Shown here piece by piece: positions 34,939 through 43,805 of a DNA stretch of 64,000 nt. Under the pieces are notes generated by a model. The model saw only the letters and a program-made list of their open reading frames with translations, was not told the DNA's origin and did no database searches. Numbering within the stretch: position 1 is the stretch's first letter; each line of letters starts with the position of its first letter. The stretch is taken from NCBI GenBank assembly GCA_030603665.1, contig JAUVXJ010000012.1, positions 1-64,000 on the forward strand. Direction: 5' to 3'. Both the position numbers and the translations under genes were made by a program. This DNA is from Chloroflexota bacterium (lineage in GTDB: Bacteria; Chloroflexota; Anaerolineae; UBA7937; B3-Chlor).

Positions 34939-35700
34939 ATGGATCCGGCGGCCTACGAAGTCGTGCACGAGTTGGAGGAATCCCACTGGCACTTTGTCGC
35001 CAGGAGAAGGATCCTTTCGCGGCTCTTCGACGAACTGATCGGTGGCTCGGATCGTCCCAGGATTCTGGACGTGGGGTGCGGGACCGGTGGCACGATGGGC
35101 CTTCTGGAGCAGTACGGCGACGTCACCGGCATCGACATCTCTCCCAAAGCCATGAAGTACTGTCGGGAACAGGGAAGGCCGCGGCTCTGTCTGGCCGATG
35201 GTGCGCAATTGCCTTTCGCTGAGAATACCTTCGACTTAGTCACCGCCCTGGATCTCCTGGAGCATCTGGAGGATGAGTCTACTGGCTTGGTGGAGATGCG
35301 GAGAGTTCTCAAGGAAGATGGCCTATTGGTCGCGGTTGTGCCAGCCTATATGTTCCTGTGGAGCGATTTCGATAGGTTCGCGGGCCACTATCGGAGATAC
35401 GCCAGAGAGGATCTCAAGCACAGAGTTCAGGCGGCTGGGCTCCAAGTCGCCAAACTATCCTACTTCAACACACTCCTGTTTCCGGTGGTTTGGGGCGTAC
35501 GTACGGCAAAGAATCTCATGGGCGCACGGCGCTCCTCCGGGTCAGACCTGGACATGACGGGCAAGGGCCTCAATGGACTTCTGGCACGGATCTTCTCTTT
35601 GGAGAGCGGCTTGATCGCCCGGGGGAGTCTGCCGTTCGGAGTGTCGCTGCTGTGTGTCGCCACGAAGGGGTCTGCACGCCGGGAGTCCGATGAGCCCTAG
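34939..35700 (+). CDS. Class I SAM methyltransferase
   Basis: A 253-residue methyltransferase. YEVVHELEESHWHFVARRRI is an N-terminal segment common to a group of glycan-locus enzymes. ILDVGCGTGGTMGLL is SAM motif I, VTGIDISPKAM motif II, LVTALDLLEHLEDE motif IV and LKEDGLLVAVVPAYMFLWS motif V. Substrate unknown. ATG 34939 comes two bases after the acyltransferase stop; an in-frame start at 34780 would lie inside that gene and is rejected. The stop overlaps the next gene by 11 bases. Confidence 0.85.
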   Translation: MDPAAYEVVHELEESHWHFVARRRILSRLFDELIGGSDRPRILDVGCGTGGTMGLLEQYGDVTGIDISPKAMKYCREQGRPRLCLADGAQLPFAENTFDLVTALDLLEHLEDESTGLVEMRRVLKEDGLLVAVVPAYMFLWSDFDRFAGHYRRYAREDLKHRVQAAGLQVAKLSYFNTLLFPVVWGVRTAKNLMGARRSSGSDLDMTGKGLNGLLARIFSLESGLIARGSLPFGVSLLCVATKGSARRESDEP

Positions 35701-37843
35701 GCCGGGACTGACGCGCCTCGGACTGAGCCTGTCGCAAGTCCATCTGGCGTTGCTCGTTGTCGCTGTACTAAGTCTCTTCACCCTCATCTTCGGGATCTGG
35801 AATGCGACCTCGGTCTGGGCTTTCCCCCGTTTTGTCATCTCTGTACTGCTGGTGATCTACCTACCCGGCAAACTCCTCCTGGACTTGAGCAAAACTCAAC
35901 TCAGGCCGCTCGAAGACCTGACTCTCTCTCTGGTCGTGGGCATGACGGTAAGCAGCCTTCTCTACTGGGTTGCTGCCTTTTTCCAGCCCTCGAAGCTATT
36001 CCTGCTCTGGCCCCTGGCAGCTCTGGTGGTTTGGCTCTTTCGGAGGCGGAAGAGGTGGCGCACGGCCCTACACTCCCAGACACGGGTTGACCTGATACAT
36101 CTGCTACTTCTGGGTGTCCTTGCTCTGCAGTTGATCCCACTGTGTATGCTCCCTATGTACTATCAGAACGTGGCTTGGTTGCCAGAAGGGGGGATGAGCT
36201 TCCTGGACAAGCCCAGAGATGCCATCTTTCACCTCTCCATCGCCAATGAGTTGAGGCACTCGATTCCGCCTCAGGTTCCCTATTTGGCAGGGCAACCTCT
36301 TGGCTACCACTACGGCATGGATCTGCTGACGGCGATGCTGGGCGAGGTAGGGGGGCTCAGCACTCTGGACTTGACTGCCCGCTTCACCCCCACTCTACTG
36401 TTGGTGATTACCTCTCTGGCCGTGTTCTGCTTCAGCCGCGCCTGGCTGGGGTCTGGGTATGGGGCCGTCCTAAGTGCTTTCTTGGTCATTTTGGCGGAGG
36501 ATCTGTCGTTTCTTCCCGGCCTGCTGTTGAGATCGGAGGAGGTCTGGTCAGTTCAGTTCTTTGGGGCACCCACCTCGTATTCTCTCTATTTCATGAATCC
36601 CATGTTGCCCGCGCTGGGGATTCTCTTCGCAGGTCTATTCTGTCTGGTGATGTTGTACCGGGACGGGTCGAAGTTCTGGCCCGTCCTCGCTGGCTTCCTG
36701 TTCGCCATGGCCATGGAGTACAAGATCTTCGTCACCGCCCACGTGCTCCTCTCCTTGGGTATTGCGGGACTCGTCTACATCCTGCTCTTTCGCGACAGGA
36801 GACTCCTGACTGTCCTGGTTCTCAGCGCCGTGATGACCCTGCCCCTGGCCCTCTATGGGTTCCTGGGCACGGAGGCGGGGACACGGGTCTGGGTGAGGGT
36901 CGACCCCTGGCCCTACATCCCCGCGGCGCTGGAGCAGTTGGGGCTGCACAGCACTGTGCTGGGCAGTCAAGTGAACTCCGTCTATGACAGCGGCCCAGTG
37001 GGTTTGGCAGGACTCCTGGCTCTTTTCCTGGTGGCTCTGCCTGCATATTTGCTGGGCAGCCTGGGAATCCGCGCTTTGGCTCTTCCAGAAGTGGTGAAGG
37101 GTGTCTTCTTTCCTTCTCCTTCCGCGGCTATCAAGTTCTTCCTTGGCGTGATGGTTATCGTGGGCCCTGTGATCGCCCTTACCCTTTCCATCAGTCCCTG
37201 GGGCTACCCCGCCGAGTCTGAGTACAACGAGGCCATCTGGTTCGGTGTAGTCGGCAAATACGTGGCTACTGTGCTCGCCGTGAAGTTTGTCCTGTCAGTG
37301 TGTCGTGGGCGAGGGAGGTACCTGCAGGGGCTGGCAGTGGCTGGCCTGCTGGCGCTCAGCATTCCTTCCACAGCTCAGTTCTTTCAGAGGCAGATGTACT
37401 ACAAGCTAGGCGTGGTTGAGGAGAGTCAGCTGGAAGTGATGGAGTTCCTGGACGCGGGATGCTCTCAGGGGGAGGTGTTACAGTCTCGCCAGGATGTGGC
37501 GGCGGTTACCGCGGCGGTCACCAGGTGTCGAGTCCCCGTGCTCAACATCGGGGCCTATACACATTCCTTCGTGTCGCCGACTGGGCTGAATCAGAGACGC
37601 GCAGACCGCGAAACGTTCTGGGACGCGTGGAACGGCGGAGAGTTGCGGAGGGACATCTTGGAACGCTACAAGGTGGACTATGTGGTTGTGGACCGGAGAA
37701 TGGGCGATGCTGTTCCCGATGAGGCCTTTGCCTCCGCGGCACTCTCGACCCGGGGGGCGGAGGCCTTGAGTGTCGTCATGGTTTTCCGGAACGAGGATTT
37801 CGCGGTCTATGAGGTGCTCAGAGATGATGAGCCGACTTCGTAG
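35690..37843 (+). CDS. Large polytopic membrane protein, GT-C-like
   Basis: A 717-residue protein. The first ~500 residues hold about a dozen or more hydrophobic helices. The external loop with GGMSFLDKPRDAIFHLSIAN and PYLAGQPLGYHYGMDLLTAM looks like a GT-C acceptor/donor loop, with Asp and His residues; this segment recalls DUF2298-like proteins but I am not sure of the family. The C-terminal ~140 residues are soluble: MEFLDAGCSQGEVLQSRQDV, then VDYVVVDRRMG. ATG 35690 has GGGAG four bases ahead; an earlier in-frame start lies inside the methyltransferase gene. It overlaps the next gene by 20 bases. Confidence 0.72.
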   Translation: MSPRPGLTRLGLSLSQVHLALLVVAVLSLFTLIFGIWNATSVWAFPRFVISVLLVIYLPGKLLLDLSKTQLRPLEDLTLSLVVGMTVSSLLYWVAAFFQPSKLFLLWPLAALVVWLFRRRKRWRTALHSQTRVDLIHLLLLGVLALQLIPLCMLPMYYQNVAWLPEGGMSFLDKPRDAIFHLSIANELRHSIPPQVPYLAGQPLGYHYGMDLLTAMLGEVGGLSTLDLTARFTPTLLLVITSLAVFCFSRAWLGSGYGAVLSAFLVILAEDLSFLPGLLLRSEEVWSVQFFGAPTSYSLYFMNPMLPALGILFAGLFCLVMLYRDGSKFWPVLAGFLFAMAMEYKIFVTAHVLLSLGIAGLVYILLFRDRRLLTVLVLSAVMTLPLALYGFLGTEAGTRVWVRVDPWPYIPAALEQLGLHSTVLGSQVNSVYDSGPVGLAGLLALFLVALPAYLLGSLGIRALALPEVVKGVFFPSPSAAIKFFLGVMVIVGPVIALTLSISPWGYPAESEYNEAIWFGVVGKYVATVLAVKFVLSVCRGRGRYLQGLAVAGLLALSIPSTAQFFQRQMYYKLGVVEESQLEVMEFLDAGCSQGEVLQSRQDVAAVTAAVTRCRVPVLNIGAYTHSFVSPTGLNQRRADRETFWDAWNGGELRRDILERYKVDYVVVDRRMGDAVPDEAFASAALSTRGAEALSVVMVFRNEDFAVYEVLRDDEPTS

Positions 37844-40265
37844 CCTGACCGGCGCAGAGAAGGACGTGGGTGCCATCCTGATTCTGTTCGCTCTGTCCTG
37901 TCTTTTCTTCGCCAACGTACTGCTGACAGACCAGGTGCTGGTGGGAGACACCCTGGCGAGGTACATACCGTGGGACAGCTACCTCGATCCCCAGAGTCAG
38001 GCCCCCGTCAACTACGAGTTTGACACGCTACTGGCTTACTATCCCCAGATCATCGTCGCCAGAGAGAGCTTGCAGAGCGGGCAGCTGCCCTTGTGGAACC
38101 CGTACTTCCTGAGCGGGATCCCTCTTCTGGCGGCGGCACCATGGCTCGGTCTGTTCTACCCTCCTTACGCACTATTCTATCTGGCGGACCCACTGAAGGC
38201 TATTGGGTACGTCTCCTGCGTGCAACTGGGCTTGGGCGGGCTGTTCATGTATCTCTATCTCAGGAGCATCCGGGTCCGAAGACTCGCTGCTCTGCTTGGA
38301 GCAGCGAGTTTCGGGTTGGGGGGCTTCATGTTGGCGAACCTCACCTGGTTGCCCAGAGTGAGCACGGTGATTTGGATGCCTCTGATACTCTTCTCGTTCG
38401 AGAAGTGCTTGCGGAGGGAAGCGTGGCTGTATGCAGTGCTGGGAGGCTTCGCCGTTGCCATGTGCATCCTGGCGGGCAACATGGCGGCCATGGTCTACGT
38501 CCTGTTGGCTGCGGGCCTCTACGCCCTGTTCAGGCTTGTCTGGGCTTGGAGGCGCGATGGCGGCAACCTCGCGGCGAGGTATGCTCTGGCGATTGGCGGT
38601 GCCGTGTGCGTGGGCGTCCTCCTATCGGCGGTGCAGCTGGTCCCCACGCTCGAGGTGGCCAAGTATGCCGGTCGGGTGCACGTTGAGTACGATGAGCGCA
38701 TAGAGGGCGGGCGCTCTCCCTTGGCCCTGGCGACGGCGCTTGTGCCAGATGTCTTCGGAAACCCTGTGGACAGGCCCTGGGGGCGGAACGAGTTCGCCAA
38801 GAACATCCCGGGCACGTACGGCGAGACGAGCCTGTACGTCGGCATACTGCCACTATTGCTGGCGGTGTGGGCGGTGGTTCGCAGACGTGATGCCTTCACC
38901 GCTTTCTACTGCCTTCTGGCGCTGTTGTCCCTGGTCTTATTCGTCGATACGCCGTTGTTCAGAGTGTTATACCATCTCCCGGTCTTCAGGGTGGGGAGGC
39001 AGCTGGAGGCCAAGGCGATGTGGGGCCTTGCGACCTCGGTACTGGCGGCCCTGGGGTTCGCCGCTCTTTTGGATCGCCCACTGAAGCTGGAGAAGAAAGC
39101 CTTGCGCAGGGCAGGTGGCGGCTTGCTCGCGGCGGCGGTAATGGTCGTGATGGGAGTCGCTCTAGTGGCCATCTTCTCCAGGGGCGACGGCGGGTTGGGT
39201 GCGACTGGATTGGCCCAGGACTGGTATCGATACAACACGGGCAACTTCCTGCGACTTGGCCTGCTGCTTTTCGGCTGCGCAGGTGTGTTCCTGCTGCGGG
39301 CGCAGGGTCGGGTCAAGCCGAGTGTACTGATCTTGCTGGTGTTGGTGATCGCCATGGCCGATCTTGCCTATTTCGGATGGAGACTGCATCCCTCACGGTC
39401 GCCCGAGGGCCTGTACCCGGAGATGGAGAGTGTGACGTTTCTGCAAGGCGACGAGAGCATCTACAGGACCATCAGGGGCCCCTTATCCAGGAAGGTCTTC
39501 CCCGCCAACAGCCTGGCCGTCTACGGTGTCTCGGACGTGCAGGGCTATTCTCCTGTACTCGTCGACTACTACGTGGAGTTTCTCAAACTGATCGAGGAAG
39601 ACATGGTCAGCGCTCGCAGGGTGTACTCCCTCAGAGATCCCCGCTCGACCACTTCGCCCCTGCTGGATCTGCTGAACGGCAAGTACATAGTCACCATCGC
39701 CGATCCAGGCGAGGAGATGGTGGCCCTGGAGCAATCCGATCCCAGTCTGGACCTGGTGTTCGATGGAGAGGTCAAAGTCTACGAGAACCTTGACGTACTC
39801 CCCAGAGTCTTCTTCGTGCCGGGCTACAGGGTCGCCGGGAACAGCGAGGAAGTCCTCAGAGAGCTGAGCGCCGATGATTTCGACCCCTCGGCGATTGTGA
39901 TCTTGGAGGAGGAACCTGCTGGATTGACCCCGAGTTCAGACACGACGCCGATGGAGTCACATGTGGAGGTGGTCGATTACACCTCCAACAGGGTAGTAGT
40001 CCAGGCGAATCTGTCGGCAGCAGGCTTCGTAGTCCTCAGCGACTTGTATTACGAGGGCTGGAAGGCTTTCGTGGACGGCGACGAGCAGAATCTCTACAAG
40101 GCCGACCACATCCTGCGGGCTGTGCAGCTGGAGGCTGGCGAGCATCGCATAGAGTTCGTGTTCGATCCGTTGTCGTTCAAGATTGGATCGGTCGTGAGTC
40201 TGGTCACTCTCCTCTTGGTGGTGGCCTTCACCGCTCTCCTGCTGTGGAGAAGGAATCGTGCCTAG
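37824..40265 (+). CDS. YfhO-family membrane protein
   Basis: An 813-residue protein. The N-terminal external loop LVGDTLARYIPWDSYLDPQS followed by SLQSGQLPLWNPYFLSGIPL is the hallmark of YfhO/bacterial membrane family proteins (GT-C fold). About a dozen helices follow. The C-terminal soluble part ends with VVLSDLYYEGWKAFVDG, HILRAVQLEAGEHRIEFVFD and one last helix, exactly as in YfhO. YfhO relatives are thought to transfer sugars from a lipid carrier to teichoic acids or other surface polymers. ATG 37824 has GAGGTG upstream; an adjacent ATG (37827) is possible. It ends the run; a 354-base gap follows. Confidence 0.85.
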   Translation: MMSRLRSLTGAEKDVGAILILFALSCLFFANVLLTDQVLVGDTLARYIPWDSYLDPQSQAPVNYEFDTLLAYYPQIIVARESLQSGQLPLWNPYFLSGIPLLAAAPWLGLFYPPYALFYLADPLKAIGYVSCVQLGLGGLFMYLYLRSIRVRRLAALLGAASFGLGGFMLANLTWLPRVSTVIWMPLILFSFEKCLRREAWLYAVLGGFAVAMCILAGNMAAMVYVLLAAGLYALFRLVWAWRRDGGNLAARYALAIGGAVCVGVLLSAVQLVPTLEVAKYAGRVHVEYDERIEGGRSPLALATALVPDVFGNPVDRPWGRNEFAKNIPGTYGETSLYVGILPLLLAVWAVVRRRDAFTAFYCLLALLSLVLFVDTPLFRVLYHLPVFRVGRQLEAKAMWGLATSVLAALGFAALLDRPLKLEKKALRRAGGGLLAAAVMVVMGVALVAIFSRGDGGLGATGLAQDWYRYNTGNFLRLGLLLFGCAGVFLLRAQGRVKPSVLILLVLVIAMADLAYFGWRLHPSRSPEGLYPEMESVTFLQGDESIYRTIRGPLSRKVFPANSLAVYGVSDVQGYSPVLVDYYVEFLKLIEEDMVSARRVYSLRDPRSTTSPLLDLLNGKYIVTIADPGEEMVALEQSDPSLDLVFDGEVKVYENLDVLPRVFFVPGYRVAGNSEEVLRELSADDFDPSAIVILEEEPAGLTPSSDTTPMESHVEVVDYTSNRVVVQANLSAAGFVVLSDLYYEGWKAFVDGDEQNLYKADHILRAVQLEAGEHRIEFVFDPLSFKIGSVVSLVTLLLVVAFTALLLWRRNRA

Positions 40266-40364
40266 GCCCGGCCTGCCTCTTGGGCACGGTACTCATGCTC
40301 CCAGAGCTTCACGTTCTGTTTGCGGGGCATGCCGGCGCATAGGGACCAGTAGTGCCCAGTGGCC

Positions 40365-40392
40365 TTGCCTTGGCGGAGATGTGTGGTATAAT
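40365..40392 (+). promoter_or_regulatory. Extended -10 promoter for the PD40 gene
   Basis: TATAAT at 40387-40392 is perfect and is preceded by TGG (extended -10). TTGCCT (40365-40370) lies 16 bases upstream as -35. The layout matches the promoters at 41989 and 43731. Transcription would start near 40399, giving a 5' leader of about 220 bases before the ATG at 40620. Confidence 0.6.
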
Positions 40393-40418
40393 CTTTGTAC
40401 AAGCGAGGGATCGCTTAG

Positions 40419-40453
40419 CACCTCACCGGGCCTAGCAAGACCTCGGTGGGGTG
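40419..40453 (+). promoter_or_regulatory. Leader hairpin downstream of the PD40 promoter
   Basis: CACCTCACCG (40419-40428) pairs with CGGTGGGGTG (40444-40453) over ten base pairs with one U-G wobble, and TTT follows. The stem sits some 20 bases after the predicted transcript start. It could be an attenuator, an early terminator with a very short T tract, or a protective 5' structure. The rest of the gap (40266-40364, 40454-40619) shows nothing else. Confidence 0.35.
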
Positions 40454-40619
40454 TTTGGGTCATCCTGAGCAGTCAATATGAGGACGCGTCGGGACGCTGA
40501 GGCACTGTCCTCTTCCACGGTCGGCAGCGATGCGCGTGATGTGGGGGCCGTTCGAAGCCGGTGCCCGCGCGCAGGGCATACGAGCAACTGACATCTTGAC
40601 GTCTTGCGTGAGGGTGGTC

Positions 40620-41660
40620 ATGGAAGATCGCGAGCATCAACCGGGGAGTTCTCACTCGTGGATGAGAGTACCAGCGTTAACTATCTTCGTGTGGCTTGGC
40701 GCAATGGTCACACTGGCCGGAAACCCCGGGCCCACCGGGGCCGCTCAGGCGACAGGGACCCCATTCTATGCGCCTCTCGTCATGGTTGCCCCGACGCCCA
40801 CGCCGACACCCACACCCATCCCTGCGCCAGGGAAGATCGTCTATGAACGGCATATCGAATGGGCCGACAACTGGGAAATCTACGCGATGAGGGCTGATGG
40901 GACCGGGGAGGTGCGGCTGACGAAGCATGGCAAGCGCGACTCGGACGCCACATGGTCGCCCGACTACTCCAAGGTGGTCTTCGCATCCGAGCGGGCCAGC
41001 GTCGGCGAGATCCTCAACCGGGAGATATACGTGATGAAGGCCGATGGCACGAACGTGCGCCGCGTCACCCACCGGGATGGCAAGGACTACGACCCATCAT
41101 GGTCACCTGATGGTACGCGAATCGCATTTGTCTCCAAGCTTGATGGGGATTTGGAGATTTACCTGATCAATCCCAACGGCACGGGATTGGTGAACCTGAC
41201 CGCCAACAAGGGGATCAGCGATACGGATCCTTCCTGGTCGCCGGATGGCAGCCGCATCGCCTTTGCCTCGGATCGCCACGATCCGGGCCAAAACGCAGAG
41301 ATCTATACCATGAAGGCGGATGGCACCGACGTGAGACGGCTCACCAACAACATCTATAGCGATGGGGATCCGTCCTGGTCATGGGAGGGCACCCGCATCG
41401 CCTTCGAGTGCTACCGCGATCACAATTTCGAGATCTGCGTGATGAACGCGAACGGCACCGGTCAGCATAGAATCACCCTCAATGACGTGACCGACTCTGA
41501 TCCTTCGTGGCAGCGGGCTGGAGACCAGATCGTGTTTGGCTCGTATCGCACCGGTCACGGCGATGTGTACGTGATGAACTCCGATGGCAGTGGAGTGATC
41601 CGGTTGACCAGCAGGCCCGATATCGAGGGGGATGCGTGTGCGCGGCCTAGCGGGCCGTAG
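40620..41660 (+). CDS. Secreted PD40/TolB-like beta-propeller protein
   Basis: A 346-residue protein. It has an N-terminal hydrophobic segment (about 15-35) that looks like a signal peptide or anchor, then a Pro-Thr linker (PTPTPTPTPIPAP, encoded at 40791-40828). Six repeats follow, each with an EIYxMxADGTxxxRLT strand and a DPSWSPDGxRIAF strand; the last is degenerate. This is a six-bladed TolB-type PD40 propeller, a binding rather than catalytic fold. It is probably exported, held off the membrane by the linker, and binds a surface ligand. ATG 40620 has AGGGTGG upstream; an in-frame ATG at 40530 would add a 30-residue tail before the signal. It has its own promoter. Confidence 0.85.
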   Translation: MEDREHQPGSSHSWMRVPALTIFVWLGAMVTLAGNPGPTGAAQATGTPFYAPLVMVAPTPTPTPTPIPAPGKIVYERHIEWADNWEIYAMRADGTGEVRLTKHGKRDSDATWSPDYSKVVFASERASVGEILNREIYVMKADGTNVRRVTHRDGKDYDPSWSPDGTRIAFVSKLDGDLEIYLINPNGTGLVNLTANKGISDTDPSWSPDGSRIAFASDRHDPGQNAEIYTMKADGTDVRRLTNNIYSDGDPSWSWEGTRIAFECYRDHNFEICVMNANGTGQHRITLNDVTDSDPSWQRAGDQIVFGSYRTGHGDVYVMNSDGSGVIRLTSRPDIEGDACARPSGP

Positions 41661-41988
41661 ACGCTAACACCTCGAGTCGCCCCCCGTGGCCCGGGGACTG
41701 CTCATGACAAGAGAGCCGTCATTGCGGCTGGTGCCTCTGGACCACGCGATCGCACGTCGGCAGCCCGATCTCGCGAGTTCCCCTCGCTCAGACGCTCCGT
41801 GACATTCCTTGTGCGCGATGTCACTGCTGGTGCGTGCCATGGGTCGATCACTGGGCGAAGGGGCCCTCGCTGCGTTGCGTTTGTGGAGCGAAATCGCTTA
41901 GTATGCCGCTTCGTAGTGGAGGGCTCGGCTACGACCTGCCCGGGGCGACTCCTTGGGCATCGACGTGGGCTATGCCGCGGGTCTGATC
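41661..41988. other. Intergenic region between the PD40 and phosphatase-like genes
   Basis: No gene is convincing in this stretch of over 300 bases, although short open frames exist. A weak inverted repeat (CGGCC/GGCCG around the PD40 stop codon) and a C/G-rich patch just after it lack a T tract, so no terminator is claimed. The promoter of the next gene lies at its right end. Confidence 0.4.
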
Positions 41989-42017
41989 TTGCCGCGTGTG
42001 AACTTACGTGGTATAGT
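41989..42017 (+). promoter_or_regulatory. Extended -10 promoter for the phosphatase-like gene
   Basis: TTGCCG (41989-41994), a 17-base spacer and TATAGT (42012-42017) with TGG just before it. It has the same TGG-TATA layout as the promoters at 40365 and 43731. The predicted transcript starts near 42024, about 26 bases ahead of the ATG, with GGAGG (42034-42038) as ribosome site. Confidence 0.55.
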
Positions 42018-42049
42018 AGCGTGTCTTTCTTCCGGAGGTAGTAGCATCA

Positions 42050-43525
42050 ATGCAAATGCGCGTGGATCGGACAGCTATCATTGTCGCCGGTGTTGCCGTG
42101 GTTCTCTGCATGGCTGTGTCTTCTTGCCTGCTGGGGGGCTACGGATACCTGCAATTGCGTCCTCTGCCCACGCCCACACTGTCCTTTGTGGAGGGCGTGC
42201 GCGCGACGGCGACCGCCGATGCCCTCGAAGCGGCTGGGCAACCCACGCACACGAGTACGCCATCCCCCGCTCCTGAGCCGACCGCGACGGATACCCCTGT
42301 GCTGGTGTCAGAGGATCCGACAGCCACGGCCACCCTGGAGCCGACGCTGGCACCTGAGCCAACGGCCACCACAGGGCCCGCGGCACCTGCCCCGCCTCCT
42401 CCGCCCACGAGTACTCCCCGTCCGCAACCAGCGGAGACGTGCAGGACGCCAAGGAATACTAGTCTGATCCGCGGGCCCTACCTGCAGTGGGTGCGCCCGA
42501 ACTCTATCACTATTGCCTGGGAGACCATCGACGAGGTAGATAGCGTGGTGGAGTACGGGCCCACTGCGGCATACGGGTCCACCGCGATTGACTGTGATTG
42601 GACGACACACCACCAGGTGACTCTGACGGGGCTCAACCCCTACACCGTATACCACTACCGCATACGTAGCAGCGGCCAGGTCTTTTCCGAGGGGAGTGCG
42701 GATCACACGCTCAAGACCGCCGCTGGCCCGGGGCAGACTTCCTTTACTTTTGCCGTCCTGGGCGAGACCCAGAGCGGAATCCCCCCTGGGCACTTTGATC
42801 GCTATCGGGACAGCGCAGACAAGGATCATCCTCGTTCAGCGGCCAAGATCCAGGCCATTAATCCCGACTTCTATCTCCACGCAGGGGGGCTGGTATTCAA
42901 CGGTTCAGATCTGGCGGCCTGGGACGATTTCTTCCACTTTGAAGGCAACTTGATGAGCAACGTCACCCTGTTCCCTACCTTGGGAGAAAGCGAAGGTGCG
43001 CACTACAACTATTTCCGGATCTTCCATCTCCCTGACAATGAGCGATGGTACTCCTTCGACTATGGGAACGCTCATTTCGTTTGCCTGCAGATAGACGGGC
43101 ACGGAAATGCCAATCCCGGGAGCGAGCAGTATCAGTGGGTCGAGAACGATCTGGCGAGCAGCGACAAACCGTGGAAGTTCGTGTTCTTCCACTACCCTCC
43201 GTTCAGCTACGGACCAGTAGGCTCCAAGCCGGAGGCCAGGCATGTGCAATCGCTGTTTGCCAGGTATGGGGTAGACATGGTGTTCAGCGCCAACGACCGC
43301 AACTACCAGAGATTTGTGGTTGATGGTGTGACATATATCGTGACGGGAGGGGGAGCTGCGTACACGGGCAAGTTGACTGGGGGAAGTGAGTTTCCCCCGG
43401 TGTTCATGGAGCGGACAAAGCACGTGATGAGAATCGCGATCAATGGCAATACGCTCAACAGTGTAGCCTACAGGCTCGACGCCGCAGGCTCCGAGATGGA
43501 CCCCTTCACCCTCACTGCCAATTGA
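42050..43525 (+). CDS. Secreted purple-acid-phosphatase-like protein lacking metal ligands
   Basis: A 491-residue protein. An N-terminal helix (8-25) ends AVSSC with Cys26, a possible lipobox. Residues 36-130 are a Pro/Thr/Ala-rich linker. Residues 140-222 form an Fn3-like purple-acid-phosphatase N-domain (RGPYLQWVRPNSITIAW), and 230-491 a metallophosphoesterase fold with WYSFDYGNAHFV and VTYIVTGGGAAY intact. The metal-binding motifs are broken: GET (238-240) for GD, HAGG (277-280) for HxGD, GESE (312-315) for GNHE, and ANDRN (414-418) for GHDHN. Only His381 (FFHYPP) remains. It is probably a non-catalytic binding protein on the cell surface. Its neighbour also carries a Pro-Thr linker. It has its own promoter and GGAGG site. 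Confidence 0.82.
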   Translation: MQMRVDRTAIIVAGVAVVLCMAVSSCLLGGYGYLQLRPLPTPTLSFVEGVRATATADALEAAGQPTHTSTPSPAPEPTATDTPVLVSEDPTATATLEPTLAPEPTATTGPAAPAPPPPPTSTPRPQPAETCRTPRNTSLIRGPYLQWVRPNSITIAWETIDEVDSVVEYGPTAAYGSTAIDCDWTTHHQVTLTGLNPYTVYHYRIRSSGQVFSEGSADHTLKTAAGPGQTSFTFAVLGETQSGIPPGHFDRYRDSADKDHPRSAAKIQAINPDFYLHAGGLVFNGSDLAAWDDFFHFEGNLMSNVTLFPTLGESEGAHYNYFRIFHLPDNERWYSFDYGNAHFVCLQIDGHGNANPGSEQYQWVENDLASSDKPWKFVFFHYPPFSYGPVGSKPEARHVQSLFARYGVDMVFSANDRNYQRFVVDGVTYIVTGGGAAYTGKLTGGSEFPPVFMERTKHVMRIAINGNTLNSVAYRLDAAGSEMDPFTLTAN

Positions 43526-43730
43526 GCGCATAGCCTCGCTGCGGGGCGTGATAGACATCGCCGCCCTACCCTGGTAGACTTTGCCTCCTCGGTAGGCCCT
43601 CAGAGGAGAGCGATAGTGCTGGATCCTGGTGGGCCGCGGTCTATCCGTTAGTGCAGACGGTTTACGACCTACGACGTTCCCCAGTGCTCAGTAACGGACC
43701 CCCGTATGTGCCTGCGCAAGGGACGTTTAC
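43526..43730. other. Intergenic region before the second membrane-protein operon
   Basis: No gene seen. A weak stem (GCCTC/GGGGC) just after the phosphatase-like stop has no T tract. The promoter of the next operon follows at 43731-43759. Confidence 0.4.
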
Positions 43731-43759
43731 TGTTGCTGAGGGGGGGTGTATGGTATAAT
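43731..43759 (+). promoter_or_regulatory. Extended -10 promoter of the right-hand operon
   Basis: TATAAT (43754-43759) is perfect and preceded by TGG. TTGCTG (43733-43738) is 15 bases upstream; TGTTGC (43731-43736) would give a 17-base spacer. Transcription should start near 43766, about 40 bases before the GT2 start at 43806, itself preceded by AGGAG. The following genes to 61094 are packed with no large gap, so they probably depend on this promoter. Confidence 0.6.
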
Positions 43760-43805
43760 GCGACTTAGCTGGAGCGGGGACAGCCGATAGGGGCAAGGAG
43801 AAGTG

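Noticed and set aside
40393..40619. Riboswitch in the PD40 leader (c-di-GMP type or other)
   Set aside because: None of the conserved sequence blocks I know for common riboswitches is present; only a simple hairpin is seen.
40791..40828. Tandem CCNACN repeats as a phase-variable tract
   Set aside because: The repeats encode a Pro-Thr linker with varied codons; they are not perfect enough to slip often, so phase variation is not supported.
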